From contig MPMR01000003.1 of assembly GCA_002238605.1 (NCBI GenBank), forward strand, positions 1-64,000: a DNA stretch of 64,000 nt, read 5' to 3'. Below are positions 9,441 through 19,051 of this stretch, one piece after another. The notes under the pieces are model-generated. The model searched no databases, had not been told where the DNA came from, and worked only from the letters and a program-made list of their open reading frames with translations. A program made the position numbers and the translations under genes. Positions within the stretch are counted from its first letter, which is position 1, and the number at the start of each line of letters is the position of its first letter. The stretch comes from BD2-11 clade cluster bacterium bin43. Its GTDB lineage: Bacteria; Gemmatimonadota; Gemmatimonadetes; Longimicrobiales; Gaopeijiaceae.

Positions 9441-10787
9441 ATGATGAAGTCTCTTCTTCCGACCCCTGGCCGCCCTTCCGCGCGGCATCTCCTCATCCTC
9501 GCACTGCTCTTCTGCCCGGCCCTGGCGGGGGCACAGGAGCCGGGACCCCTCCCGGAGGTCGTTGACGGCGTCGTGGCGATCGCCGGCGATTCGGTGATCC
9601 TGCGATCCGAGGTGCAGGAACGCCTGCTCCAGATGCGCGCCAGCGGGGCGCCCATGCCGGAAGATCCGGCGGGCATCATGCAGCTTCAGGATGAACTCGT
9701 CGAATCCCTGATCAACGAACAGCTTCTGCTGCAGGCGGCCGAGGGCGACAGCACCATCGTCGTCTCAGACGAGGAACTGGAAGCCATCGTCCAGCAGGAC
9801 CTGGACGAGCGAATACGCAACGTCGGAGGAATGGGGCAGCTGGTGGCCCTGCTCAGCGAACAGGGACTGAACCTCATCAGCTATCGCGAAATGCTGAAGG
9901 AGCAGGCGCGCCGGCAGCGCCTGCAGTCGCTCTGGATCGGGAGGAGACGCGCGGACATCGGTCCCATCGTGGTGACCGAAGGGGAGGTGCGCGAGTTCAT
10001 CGACGCCCAGCGCGACCAGCTCCCCAGGCGCCCCGCCTCCATCATCTTCCGCCAGGTTCTCGTGCGCGCGGAGCCATCCGCCTCCACCCGCGAGGCGGCC
10101 CGGCTGGAGGCGGAGCGCCTGCTCGGGCTCATCAGCGAGGGAGAGGACTTCGAGGAACTTGCCCGCCGGTATTCCCGGGATCCGTCGAGCGCGACGCAGG
10201 GCGGGGATCTGGGATGGTTCCCCCGGGGACGCATGGTGCGCGAGTTCGAGGACGCCGCCTTCGGGATGTTCCAGGAGGGACAGGTGAGCGACGTGGTCGA
10301 GACCGACTTCGGCGCGCACATCATCCGCGTCGACCGCATCAGCCTCGGGGAACGGAGGGCGCGGCACATCCTCATCACCGCCGAGACCAACCCGACCGAC
10401 GAGGAGGCCGCGCAGCTGCTGGCGGGCGAGATTCTCGAGCGGGCACGGGCCGGCGAATCCATGAGAGCGCTTCACGAGGAGTACGGCTACAAGGCCCAGC
10501 CGCCGCTGGATTCGCTTCAGGTCTTCACGCCCCAGCTGCAATCGCTCCCCCCGGGGTACGTGGCCGAAATCGGGTCCGCTGCGGACGGGGACGTCGTCGG
10601 ACCCATCGAGTTCGACGACCGCGGAACGGTGTTCGCGGTGGTCAAGGTCCTCGAGACGCGGCCGGAGGGCGACTACACCTATGACGATCTGCGGACCCGC
10701 GTGGAGGACCAGCTGCGCGAGACCAAGGTGCTCGACGAGATCATCGAAGAGCTGCGCGCACGAGCGCATGTCGAGCTGCGGCCCTGA
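9441..10787 (+). CDS. surA: SurA-like periplasmic chaperone, two parvulin domains
   Basis: SurA escorts unfolded outer-membrane proteins through the periplasm and isomerises prolyl bonds. This 448-residue product has a signal peptide cut after LAGAQ, a SurA N-terminal helical domain ([20 protein letters not shown]), a canonical parvulin domain ([10 protein letters not shown], the [14 protein letters not shown] block, [10 protein letters not shown]) and a second, degenerate one ([12 protein letters not shown] onward). I start it at ATG 9441, where the signal peptide begins; the frame is open upstream to 9285, but those residues are low-complexity and unlike the family. It lies 152 bases after a second PPIase gene, and pdxA follows 44 bases later. 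Confidence 0.9.
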   Translation: MMKSLLPTPGRPSARHLLILALLFCPALAGAQEPGPLPEVVDGVVAIAGDSVILRSEVQERLLQMRASGAPMPEDPAGIMQLQDELVESLINEQLLLQAAEGDSTIVVSDEELEAIVQQDLDERIRNVGGMGQLVALLSEQGLNLISYREMLKEQARRQRLQSLWIGRRRADIGPIVVTEGEVREFIDAQRDQLPRRPASIIFRQVLVRAEPSASTREAARLEAERLLGLISEGEDFEELARRYSRDPSSATQGGDLGWFPRGRMVREFEDAAFGMFQEGQVSDVVETDFGAHIIRVDRISLGERRARHILITAETNPTDEEAAQLLAGEILERARAGESMRALHEEYGYKAQPPLDSLQVFTPQLQSLPPGYVAEIGSAADGDVVGPIEFDDRGTVFAVVKVLETRPEGDYTYDDLRTRVEDQLRETKVLDEIIEELRARAHVELRP

Positions 10788-10831
10788 GCGGCCCCACCTG
10801 ATCGCGCGCTGCGCACCGCACCAGGACTGAC

Positions 10832-11833
10832 GTGACCCCTTATTCCGCCCCCCCATCCGCGCGACTCGCCGTGACCCTCGGTGACCCGCGCGGAATCGGG
10901 CCCGAAGTGATGTCCGTGGCCGCCCGCCGCTTCCTGGACGAGGACCCGGGCGTCGAGCTGCTCGTGCTGGGACCGGCCGGGTCGGACCCGGGCGTGGGCG
11001 AGTACCGGCCCATGGGAGAGTGGGACGGCTCGGAGGTGAGCGCGGGAGCAGTGTCGTTCGCGGCGCTGGAGACCGCAGTGGAGCTGGCGACCGCAGGGGT
11101 GGTGGCCGGGATTGTGACCGGGCCGGTGCACAAGCCCGCGCTGCAGGCGGCCGGGAGCCGCCACCCCGGCCAGACCGAGCTGTTGCAGGCGCTCGCCGGG
11201 GCGGACGAATCCGGAATGCTCATGTGTGCCGAGCGGACGCGCCTTGGGGCTCCTCTGCGGGTTCTGCTGGCCACCCGGCACATCCCCCTGGCGGGGGTCG
11301 CTTCGCACGTAACGATAGACCTGCTCGTTCGGCAGACCCGCCTGCTGCTCGGGGGACTGCGGACGGACTGGGCCATCGCCGAGCCGCGGGTCGCGCTGTG
11401 CGCGCTCAACCCGCACGCCTCCGATGGCGGCCTCTTCGGGGACGAGGAGGAGAGGGTGTACGCGCCCGCGCTCGAGGCCCTGGGGGGCGCAGTCGGAAGG
11501 GTGGCCGGCCCTCTCCCCGCCGACACCGTGTTCGTGCGCGCGCTTCGGGGCGAGTTCGACGCGGTCGTAGCCCCCTACCACGATGTGGCGATGGCGGCCC
11601 TCAAGACGGTCTCTTTCGGTACCGGCGTGAACGTCACCCTGGGGCTGCCCTTCGTGCGCACCTCCCCCGATCACGGCACCGCTTTCGACATCGCCGGCCG
11701 CGGCGTGGCGGACGCCTCCTCCGCGCTGGAGGCAATGCGCCTTGCGAGCCGCGTGGCCGTCAACCGGGCGGCGGCCTCCGGGGGCGCCGGAGGGCAAGGA
11801 GACCGGGCCGCGGCGCTCCCCGCGACCCCGTGA
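10832..11833 (+). CDS. pdxA: 4-hydroxythreonine-4-phosphate dehydrogenase PdxA
   Basis: PdxA oxidises 4-phosphohydroxy-L-threonine in pyridoxal-phosphate synthesis. The 333 residues begin at a GTG. Recognisable blocks are VTLGDPRGIGPEV near the N-terminus, GIVTGPVHKPAL, RHIPLAGVASHV (metal-ligand His region), NPHASDGGLFGDEE, PADTVF, APYHDVAMAALK and RTSPDHGTAFDIAG. The usual YHDQGL segment reads YHDVAM, a mild departure that keeps the metal-binding His and Asp. The stop overlaps the next gene as GTGA, so it is co-translated with holB. Location after surA recalls the surA-pdxA neighbourhood of proteobacteria. Confidence 0.93.
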   Translation: MTPYSAPPSARLAVTLGDPRGIGPEVMSVAARRFLDEDPGVELLVLGPAGSDPGVGEYRPMGEWDGSEVSAGAVSFAALETAVELATAGVVAGIVTGPVHKPALQAAGSRHPGQTELLQALAGADESGMLMCAERTRLGAPLRVLLATRHIPLAGVASHVTIDLLVRQTRLLLGGLRTDWAIAEPRVALCALNPHASDGGLFGDEEERVYAPALEALGGAVGRVAGPLPADTVFVRALRGEFDAVVAPYHDVAMAALKTVSFGTGVNVTLGLPFVRTSPDHGTAFDIAGRGVADASSALEAMRLASRVAVNRAAASGGAGGQGDRAAALPATP

Positions 11834-12972
11834 CCCTGCCGCCGGTCGCGGGGCACGAGCCGACCCGCTCGACCTTCGCCGGAGCGCACGCCAGAGACTC
11901 TCTCCCCGCCGCGCTCCTGATCCATGGCCTGGCTGGAACCGGCAAGCAACGCATCGCCCTCTGGCTCGGCCAGCTGCTTCACTGCGAAGCCCCGGACGCC
12001 CGGGGCCCGTGCGCCCGCTGCCGGGCCTGCCGGATGGCGGTCGGGCTGCAGCACCCCGACCTGCACTGGTTCTTCCCCCTGCCCCGCCCCAAGCGCGCCA
12101 GCGGAGCGGAGCGGATGGTGGCCGCCCTGGAGGAGGCGCGCGCGGCCGCCCTGGAAACCATCCGGCGCGAGCCCCTCCGCCCCACCCCCGGTGGCCAGCC
12201 GCGAGGCATCTACCTGGGTGCGGTCACCACCATTCGGCGCATGGCCCTCAAGCGCCCGTCCCTTGGCGAGCGACAGGTCTTCGTCATCGGCAACGCGGAG
12301 GAACTCATCCCCCAGGAAGCCAGCGACCAGGCCGCCAACGCGCTGCTCAAGCTTCTGGAGGAGCCGCCGGCCGGCACGACCTTCATCCTCACTTCCAGCG
12401 AGCCGGGCCGGCTGCTCCCCACGACCCGGTCGCGCACGGTCCCCTTCCACCTGGGCCCCCTGCCCCGCGAGCGGGTGGAGCGCTTCCTGGTGGAGGCCGC
12501 CGGAGCGTCCCCCACCGACGCCCGTCTGGCCGCGGCGCTGTCACGCGGGTCGATCGGGCGCGGCCTGGCGTACCTGCCCGCGGACGGCGAGCCGGGCCCG
12601 CTCGAGCGCGAGCGGGCCAAGGCGCGCGGCCTGCTGGAGGCCACCCTGGACGGCGGCATCGGCGCCGCGGCGGCGGCAGCGAGCGGGGTCGGCGTGTCGG
12701 GCGCGCGCGGAATGCTCGGTCTGCTTGGCGCGCTCGAGGACTGGCTGCGCGACCTGGCAGCCGTGGCGACCGGCGCACCGGCCTTCAACCATGACGCCGG
12801 CCCGTTTCTCGAGCAGGCGGTCGCGCGGCGGAGCATACACCCGGCTGGAGTCGCGCGCGCGGTTGCGGAGGTGGAGCAGGCCAAGCACCTCGCTGCCGCC
12901 AACGTGAACCCTCAGCTGCTCGTCTACGGCATGGTGCGAGACGCGTCAGCGGCCCTGGAGACACGCACATGA
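11830..12972 (+). CDS. holB: DNA polymerase III delta-prime subunit (clamp loader)
   Basis: The 380-residue product is a clamp-loader AAA+ subunit. It shows a Walker A-like loop (residues 33-40, GLAGTGKQ), a zinc-type Cys cluster (C52, C61, C64, C67; GPCARCRAC) and the family block [15 protein letters not shown] with TFILTSS following. The SRC arginine-finger motif reads TRSRTVPF, so the Cys is replaced while the Arg is kept. The GTG start at 11830 lies in the GTGA overlap with the pdxA stop, and its own stop overlaps moaC as ATGA, so three unrelated genes are linked by overlaps. A DnaX-like identity is less likely given the length and the short C-terminus. Confidence 0.88.
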   Translation: MTLPPVAGHEPTRSTFAGAHARDSLPAALLIHGLAGTGKQRIALWLGQLLHCEAPDARGPCARCRACRMAVGLQHPDLHWFFPLPRPKRASGAERMVAALEEARAAALETIRREPLRPTPGGQPRGIYLGAVTTIRRMALKRPSLGERQVFVIGNAEELIPQEASDQAANALLKLLEEPPAGTTFILTSSEPGRLLPTTRSRTVPFHLGPLPRERVERFLVEAAGASPTDARLAAALSRGSIGRGLAYLPADGEPGPLERERAKARGLLEATLDGGIGAAAAAASGVGVSGARGMLGLLGALEDWLRDLAAVATGAPAFNHDAGPFLEQAVARRSIHPAGVARAVAEVEQAKHLAAANVNPQLLVYGMVRDASAALETRT

Positions 12973-13463
12973 GCGATTCGCCGAAACTTACGCACCTCGA
13001 CGCGCGCGGCCGGCCGCGCATGGTCGACGTCAGCGACAAGCCGGGGACCCGGCGCACCGCCGTGGCCGAGGGCCGCATCAGCATGGCGCCCGCGACCCTC
13101 GCTGCGATCGAGGAGGGTGAAGTCGCCAAGGGCAACGTCCTGCGCGTGGCCGAGCTGGCCGGCGTCATGGCCGGCAAGCGGACCGGCGAACTCATCCCCC
13201 TGTGCCACATCCTTCCCGCCGCCTCCATCCGGGTGGAGGTGGCGCCCGACCCCGACCTCCCGGGGGTTCGCGCCCGCGCGGTCGCCCGCATCGCAGGCCG
13301 GACCGGGGTCGAGATGGAGGCGCTCACCGCGGTGTCGGTGGCGCTGCTGACGGTCTACGACATGGCCAAGGCGGTCGACCGCGGGATGGTCATCGAAGGG
13401 GTGCGGCTGCTGCGCAAGGAAGGGGGACGCTCCGGCGTCTGGCAGGTCGGGCGCGCCGGGTGA
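12969..13463 (+). CDS. moaC: Cyclic pyranopterin monophosphate synthase MoaC
   Basis: MoaC converts the rearranged GTP product of MoaA to cyclic pyranopterin monophosphate in molybdenum-cofactor synthesis. The 164 residues cover the whole family: [18 protein letters not shown], the [15 protein letters not shown] loop and [19 protein letters not shown] followed by AKAVDRGM, which contain the catalytic Lys/Asp region. It overlaps the holB stop by four bases (ATGA). moeA lies about 30 kb away at 44068. No moaA, moaE or moaD is in the window. Confidence 0.95.
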   Translation: MSDSPKLTHLDARGRPRMVDVSDKPGTRRTAVAEGRISMAPATLAAIEEGEVAKGNVLRVAELAGVMAGKRTGELIPLCHILPAASIRVEVAPDPDLPGVRARAVARIAGRTGVEMEALTAVSVALLTVYDMAKAVDRGMVIEGVRLLRKEGGRSGVWQVGRAG

Positions 13464-13493
13464 GGAGGGCGTGGCCTGGTGGCCCGCCGACAG

Positions 13494-14870
13494 CTAGGGG
13501 TTCCCCTCCCCGGCCAGCGCCCGGCGCAGCCGGGGCACCACCACCGTCTGCCCGATCTGCAGATAGCGCGGGCGCAGCCCCGGGTTGGTGGCGATCAGCT
13601 CGGAAAGCCGAACGCCGTAGATCTCGGCGATGTGGCCGAGCGTCTCGCCCGCGCTGATGGTGTGCTCCACGATGGTCAGGCGCTCCTCTGTGGGGATCGC
13701 CGAGTAGTTGCGCTCGAAGGTGGGCACCGTCCCCGCAGGCAAACGCAGCACCGTCGGGATGTGGGCCGGAACGATCCGAAGCGGCAGGTGAGGGTTCAGG
13801 ACCAGGATCGCGTCCTCGGGGACGCCCGCCGCCTGCGCCACCACGTCCAGCGAGGTCGCGTCCGGCACCGTCACTTCGTCGAATTCCAGCACGGGTTCGG
13901 GCGCCAGGCCGTTGATGCCGAACGCCCCGGGGTCTTCCGCGATCTCGGCGACCGCCAGGAACTTGGGGATGAAGTGGCGCGTTTCCCGCGGCAACCGGTC
14001 GCGGATCGCCAGGAAGGCGCTGTCGCCGCGCGCTCCGGAATTGTGCTGGCGCAACAACCGGGCGACGCGGTTGGGGCCCCCGTTGTAGGCGGCCAGCGCC
14101 AGGAACCATGAATCAAAGCGCTCGTGCAGTTCGCCCAGCATGTCCAGAGCGGCCTCGGTCGCCGCCACCGGGTCCCGCCGCTCGTCCACCAGCGAGTTCA
14201 CCGTGAGCCCGCGCTCGCGTGCGGTGCCGGGCATGAACTGCCACATGCCGGCGGCGCCCACGCGGCTGTACGCGCGAGGGTTGTAGTGGCTCTCCGCGAT
14301 GGGCAGATAGCGGAGGCTGCGGGGCAGGCCCCGTTCCTCCAGCGCGGCATCCACCATGCCCCCGTAGCGACCCATGCGCTCGAGCGAGAGCCGAAGGTGA
14401 CGACCGTATTCGTCCAGCCAGTTGTCCAACCACTCGTCCAGATGGTCCGCGAGTTCGTCGTGGGCAGCGGCGGGAGAGCCGGTGACGGCATCCACGGGGA
14501 CGGGCTCCGGTTCGGGCTCCGGTTCGGGCTCCGGTTCGGGCTCCGGAGGCGCCTCCACCTCCGGCGCCGGTGTCGGCTCGACCGCCGGTTCAGGAGCGGG
14601 CGATCGCGCCGCCAGGGTCTGTTCGCCGGCCAGCGCGGCGGGCCTCGCCTCCGCCTCCGCCGGCAACCCGGCTGCGGAGGGAGCCGCGGGCATCTCGACC
14701 GGCGTCCGGTTCGGCCCGGGGAAGCAGCCCGACGAACCCCAGGCCACCCCGGAGATGACAACCAGGCGACGCGCTGTCCCTGCCCATCGGCCCGCGTTGC
14801 CGGAGCCCCGGCCACCCTTCCTCCCGCCCCTGCTCGACCTCTCCCGGTACCCGCCCACGCCTCGGATCAT
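13494..14870 (-). CDS. MltD-like lytic transglycosylase with LysM domain
   Basis: This 458-residue envelope enzyme is predicted to cleave the glycan strands of peptidoglycan. A basic N-terminus is followed by a hydrophobic stretch with lipobox-like WGSSGC (Cys about residue 49), so it is likely a lipoprotein. A Glu/Pro linker made of EP dipeptides follows (about 109-125). The SLT domain carries IAESHYNPRAYSRVGAAGMW with the catalytic Glu and LALAAYNGGPNRV. After it come a degenerate LysM-like segment and a clear LysM (EHTISAGETLGHIAEIYGV, then ATNPGLRPRYLQIGQTVVVP). The gene converges on moaC with a 30-base gap. The true start could lie a few codons further in. Confidence 0.92.
   Translation of the reverse strand: MIRGVGGYRERSSRGGRKGGRGSGNAGRWAGTARRLVVISGVAWGSSGCFPGPNRTPVEMPAAPSAAGLPAEAEARPAALAGEQTLAARSPAPEPAVEPTPAPEVEAPPEPEPEPEPEPEPEPVPVDAVTGSPAAAHDELADHLDEWLDNWLDEYGRHLRLSLERMGRYGGMVDAALEERGLPRSLRYLPIAESHYNPRAYSRVGAAGMWQFMPGTARERGLTVNSLVDERRDPVAATEAALDMLGELHERFDSWFLALAAYNGGPNRVARLLRQHNSGARGDSAFLAIRDRLPRETRHFIPKFLAVAEIAEDPGAFGINGLAPEPVLEFDEVTVPDATSLDVVAQAAGVPEDAILVLNPHLPLRIVPAHIPTVLRLPAGTVPTFERNYSAIPTEERLTIVEHTISAGETLGHIAEIYGVRLSELIATNPGLRPRYLQIGQTVVVPRLRRALAGEGNP
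14501..14546. repeat. 12-bp tandem repeat encoding the Glu-Pro linker
   Basis: Three full and one partial copy of GGTTCGGGCTCC (plus-strand reading) lie head to tail inside the lytic transglycosylase gene. On the coding strand they specify alternating Glu and Pro, forming a stiff spacer between membrane anchor and catalytic domain. Perfect tandem copies of this kind can change number by slippage without shifting the frame. Confidence 0.9.
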
Positions 14871-14903
14871 TTCAGTCTTCCGTGCATTCAGTACGGTTTT
14901 CCG

Positions 14904-14939
14904 CGACTCGGGACGTCCCGCGAGTCGGGACTTCCCGCG
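14904..14939. repeat. Nested hairpin and 17-bp-period direct repeat between guaB and the transglycosylase
   Basis: CGACTCGGGACGTCCCGCG (14904-14922) is followed by a near copy with period 17 (14921-14939, two mismatches). Arms CGACTCG (14904-14910) and CGAGTCG (14921-14927) can pair around the palindrome GGACGTCC, giving a strong stem just downstream of the guaB stop on the minus strand. No U-tract follows in either direction, so it may be an mRNA 3' stabiliser or a protein site rather than a classical terminator. Confidence 0.55.
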
Positions 14940-14942
14940 AAT

Positions 14943-16533
<1,591 letters not shown>

Positions 16534-16569
16534 GCGCTGGCCGCCGCGGCGGGGCTGCGGCCCGGACGA

Positions 16570-16998
16570 CTACTCGGAGGGACCTTCGTCCTCACTCGGG
16601 GAAGCGCCACGGGTATCGTCGTCGCGACGGATCGCGCCGGCGCCCTCTCTGCGCCTCCCGGCGCCCTCCCGGCGCTCTCCGGAGCCTCCCTCGCGCTCAT
16701 CGGAGCCGTTCAGATCCCGCAGAAACTTCTGTCCGGCCGCCGAGACGTTGGAGAGGCCGCGATCCGCAGCCGCGAGGAGCTGAAAGGCCTCACGGATGAC
16801 GGCAGGCCTGACGGTGCGCTTGCGCAGGCTGTCCTCGAGCTTCTCGGCGAAGCGCTGGAACCCGGTGGGCTCCTGCTCCTCTTCCCGATCGCCGTACTTC
16901 TCCTCCAGGAACTCGATGTAGTCCAGGACCTGGTAGATCTGCCGGTCCGGCAGGCTCTCGATCCTTCTCAGCAGCCGGTTGCGCAGGGCATCATGCAT
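16570..16998 (-). CDS. Small charged protein with DUF2281-like N-terminus
   Basis: This 142-residue protein of unknown function has no signal peptide. The N-terminus (LLRRIESLPDRQIYQVLDYI, then EFLEEKYG) resembles the short helical segment of DUF2281/antitoxin-like proteins. A helical middle follows (FQRFAEKLEDSLRKRTVRPA, FQLLAAADRGLSNVSAAGQK). The last 45 residues are a disordered Arg/Glu/Gly-rich tail. No toxin partner is adjacent; guaB lies downstream on the same strand with its own promoter. It is probably a structural or regulatory helper, but the sequence alone does not say which. Confidence 0.65.
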   Translation of the reverse strand: MHDALRNRLLRRIESLPDRQIYQVLDYIEFLEEKYGDREEEQEPTGFQRFAEKLEDSLRKRTVRPAVIREAFQLLAAADRGLSNVSAAGQKFLRDLNGSDEREGGSGERREGAGRRREGAGAIRRDDDTRGASPSEDEGPSE

Positions 16999-17281
16999 TT
17001 CGCGTTCATCCTTTTCCGAGTCGTGGGCATCCTACGGAGGGCTCACGTGTCGGGTTCCCGGCGCGGACCGCCCGGCATCCCGATCCCGGTACACCGACGC
17101 CCGCCGATGCGAACGCGGGCGTTCCCGATGCAGACCGGGGAACACTTCCCTTCCAGACCTTGCTGCGGGTCCGGAACCGCGTATCCTTCTGGCAGGGCCG
17201 GAGCGTCCCGGCAATCCTCCGCGACACCGTCCCGTGATGTGCGCGGCTTCAACATACAACCGAACGCGGGAATTCGCGTAG

Positions 17282-18124
17282 ATGGCCTACCTGCCCCTGA
17301 GAAGCGTCCCCGTCACCGGCGAGGCGAAGGCGGTCTACCACCGCTGGCTGCAGGGCATCGACGACGAGCTGTCCCGGCCCGACTGCGACCGGCGGGAGCT
17401 CTGCCGGCGGGTGCTGACGGACATCTATCGTCCATGGGGAGCCGCGGCCGCAAGCCTGTCGCGACTCTTCGGGGAGGCTCTGAACGACACCGAGCGCGTC
17501 CAGCTCCTGCAGATGGATTCGGCCAACGTCACCGTCGAACCGGAGCACTACGCCGACATCGACACGGAGCGGTACGCCCGGGTCAAGCCCCTGCTCTGGA
17601 TGTGGGAGATGTTCGACCGGAGCCCGCTGGGTGAGAACGTGTACCTGGGCGTGCTCTTCCGGCGCATCCTGGCCCGGCGCATCTTCCGCCGCTGCGGCAG
17701 GGACTTCAAGGCATTCCACCAGGTCAGGTTCTCCTGCGGCTACAACATGGAGGTCGGAGACGGCGTCGTCGTGCACCGGCACGTGCTTCTCGATGACCGG
17801 GGCGGAATCCGGCTCGGGGACGGCGCCTCGGTTTCCGACTATTCGAACATCTACAGCCACAGCCACGATGTCGTGAACTCGCCCGAGATCACGAACCGGA
17901 TGACGGTGGTCGGGGCTGGCGTGCGCATCGCGTACCACGCCACCATCCTCACCGGCGTGACCCTCGCCGACGACAGCATGATCGGCGCGGGCGCGGTGGT
18001 GTCCAGGGACACGGAGGCCAGCGCGATCTACGCGGGGATTCCGGCCAAGCTGGTGCGAAGGAAGCCCGATCTGCCCAGGAAAACCGCGCCGTCCGATCCG
18101 TTCGCGGGGATGTTCAACAGGTAG
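17282..18124 (+). CDS. Left-handed beta-helix (hexapeptide) acyltransferase
   Basis: The 280-residue protein has a helical N-terminal half with no clear match and a C-terminal hexapeptide-repeat domain (about residues 150-250). That domain includes MEVGDGVVVHRHVLLDDRGG, the catalytic-type His region YSNIYSHSHDV, VVGAGVRIAYHATILTGVTL and IGAGAVVSRD, then AIYAGIPAKLVRRK. This is the layout of maltose/galactoside and LPS sugar O-acetyltransferases. The acceptor is unknown. A class IV aminotransferase gene follows 12 bases after the stop, suggesting co-transcription. Confidence 0.87.
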   Translation: MAYLPLRSVPVTGEAKAVYHRWLQGIDDELSRPDCDRRELCRRVLTDIYRPWGAAAASLSRLFGEALNDTERVQLLQMDSANVTVEPEHYADIDTERYARVKPLLWMWEMFDRSPLGENVYLGVLFRRILARRIFRRCGRDFKAFHQVRFSCGYNMEVGDGVVVHRHVLLDDRGGIRLGDGASVSDYSNIYSHSHDVVNSPEITNRMTVVGAGVRIAYHATILTGVTLADDSMIGAGAVVSRDTEASAIYAGIPAKLVRRKPDLPRKTAPSDPFAGMFNR

Positions 18125-18136
18125 GATCGCTCCTAC
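18121..18136 (+). promoter_or_regulatory. Hairpin that can sequester the ribosome binding site of the aminotransferase gene
   Basis: GTAGGATCGCTCCTAC is a perfect 6-bp stem with a TCGC loop. It includes the stop codon of the acyltransferase (18122-18124) and the only AGGA-like ribosome binding site of the next gene, whose ATG follows immediately at 18137. Ribosomes finishing the upstream gene would melt it, so it looks like a translational coupling device. The short stem makes this tentative. Confidence 0.4.
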
Positions 18137-19033
18137 ATGCTACAGCACTTCGACGAACGCAACCGTGACCTGATCGTCAACGTCAACGGCCGGCTCCTGC
18201 ACCGGGACGAAGCCGGGGTCAGCCCGTTCGACTCGGTCGTCCAGGGCGGCGACGCGGTCTGGGAGGGACTCAGGCTCTACGACGGACGCATCTTCAAGCT
18301 GGAGGAGCACCTGGCGCGGCTGCGCTCCTCCGCGCTCGCGCTCGCCTTCGCGGAGATTCCCTCCGGCGAGGCGATCGTCGAGGAGATCCGGCGCACGCTC
18401 GCCGCGAACCGGATGCGCGACGGCGTCCACATCCGGCTGACGCTCACGCGGGGCGTGAAGTACACGAGCGGCATGGATCCCCGCCTCAACCGGTCCGGTC
18501 CCACACTGATCGTGCTGGCGGAGCACAAGGCGCCCGTTTACGACCGTTCGGGACTTCGTCTCGTTACCAGCTCCCTCCGGCGGTTCGCCCCGGACGCGCT
18601 CGATCCCAGGATCCACCACGCCAACCTGCTCCAGTCGATCCTCGCCAAGATCGAGGCCAACGCCGCAGGCGCCGACGACGCGCTCATGCTCGACCGGCGC
18701 GGGTTCATCGCCGAGACCAACGCCACCAACTTCTTCATCGTGACCGGCGGGGTCGTAATGACCAGCCGGGCCGTGGCATGTCCCGAAGGGATCACGCGCG
18801 CGACCGTCATGGAGCTGTGCGGCGAGAACGGAATCCCCTCGCGGGCGAAGGACCTCTCCCTGACGGAAGCGTACCGTGCCGAAGAGGCCTTCTGCACGGG
18901 TACGATGGGCGAGCTGGCCAGCGTCACGGAGATCGATGGGCGGACCATCGGCGACGGTGAGCCGGGGTCGATGACGGCGCGGTTGAGCGAGCTGTTCCGG
19001 GAGCTGACGGCCCGCGCGGGAACAGCGATCTGA
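18137..19033 (+). CDS. Class IV PLP aminotransferase (branched-chain/D-amino-acid type)
   Basis: This 298-residue fold-type IV aminotransferase shows VNVNGRLLHRDEAGVSPFDS, GDAVWEGLRLYDGRIFKLEE (the Arg/Tyr phosphate and substrate region), VHIRLTLTRG, the catalytic-Lys segment HHANLLQSILAKIEAN, MLDRRGFIAETNATNFFIV and CPEGITRATVMELC. These match branched-chain aminotransferase IlvE and its relatives; D-alanine aminotransferase and aminodeoxychorismate lyase share the fold. I favour a BCAT-like role from the EGLRLYDG and EEAFCTGTMGEL blocks. It is probably cotranscribed with the upstream acyltransferase. Confidence 0.88.
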   Translation: MLQHFDERNRDLIVNVNGRLLHRDEAGVSPFDSVVQGGDAVWEGLRLYDGRIFKLEEHLARLRSSALALAFAEIPSGEAIVEEIRRTLAANRMRDGVHIRLTLTRGVKYTSGMDPRLNRSGPTLIVLAEHKAPVYDRSGLRLVTSSLRRFAPDALDPRIHHANLLQSILAKIEANAAGADDALMLDRRGFIAETNATNFFIVTGGVVMTSRAVACPEGITRATVMELCGENGIPSRAKDLSLTEAYRAEEAFCTGTMGELASVTEIDGRTIGDGEPGSMTARLSELFRELTARAGTAI

Positions 19034-19051
19034 TCCACCCCCCAACCATCG

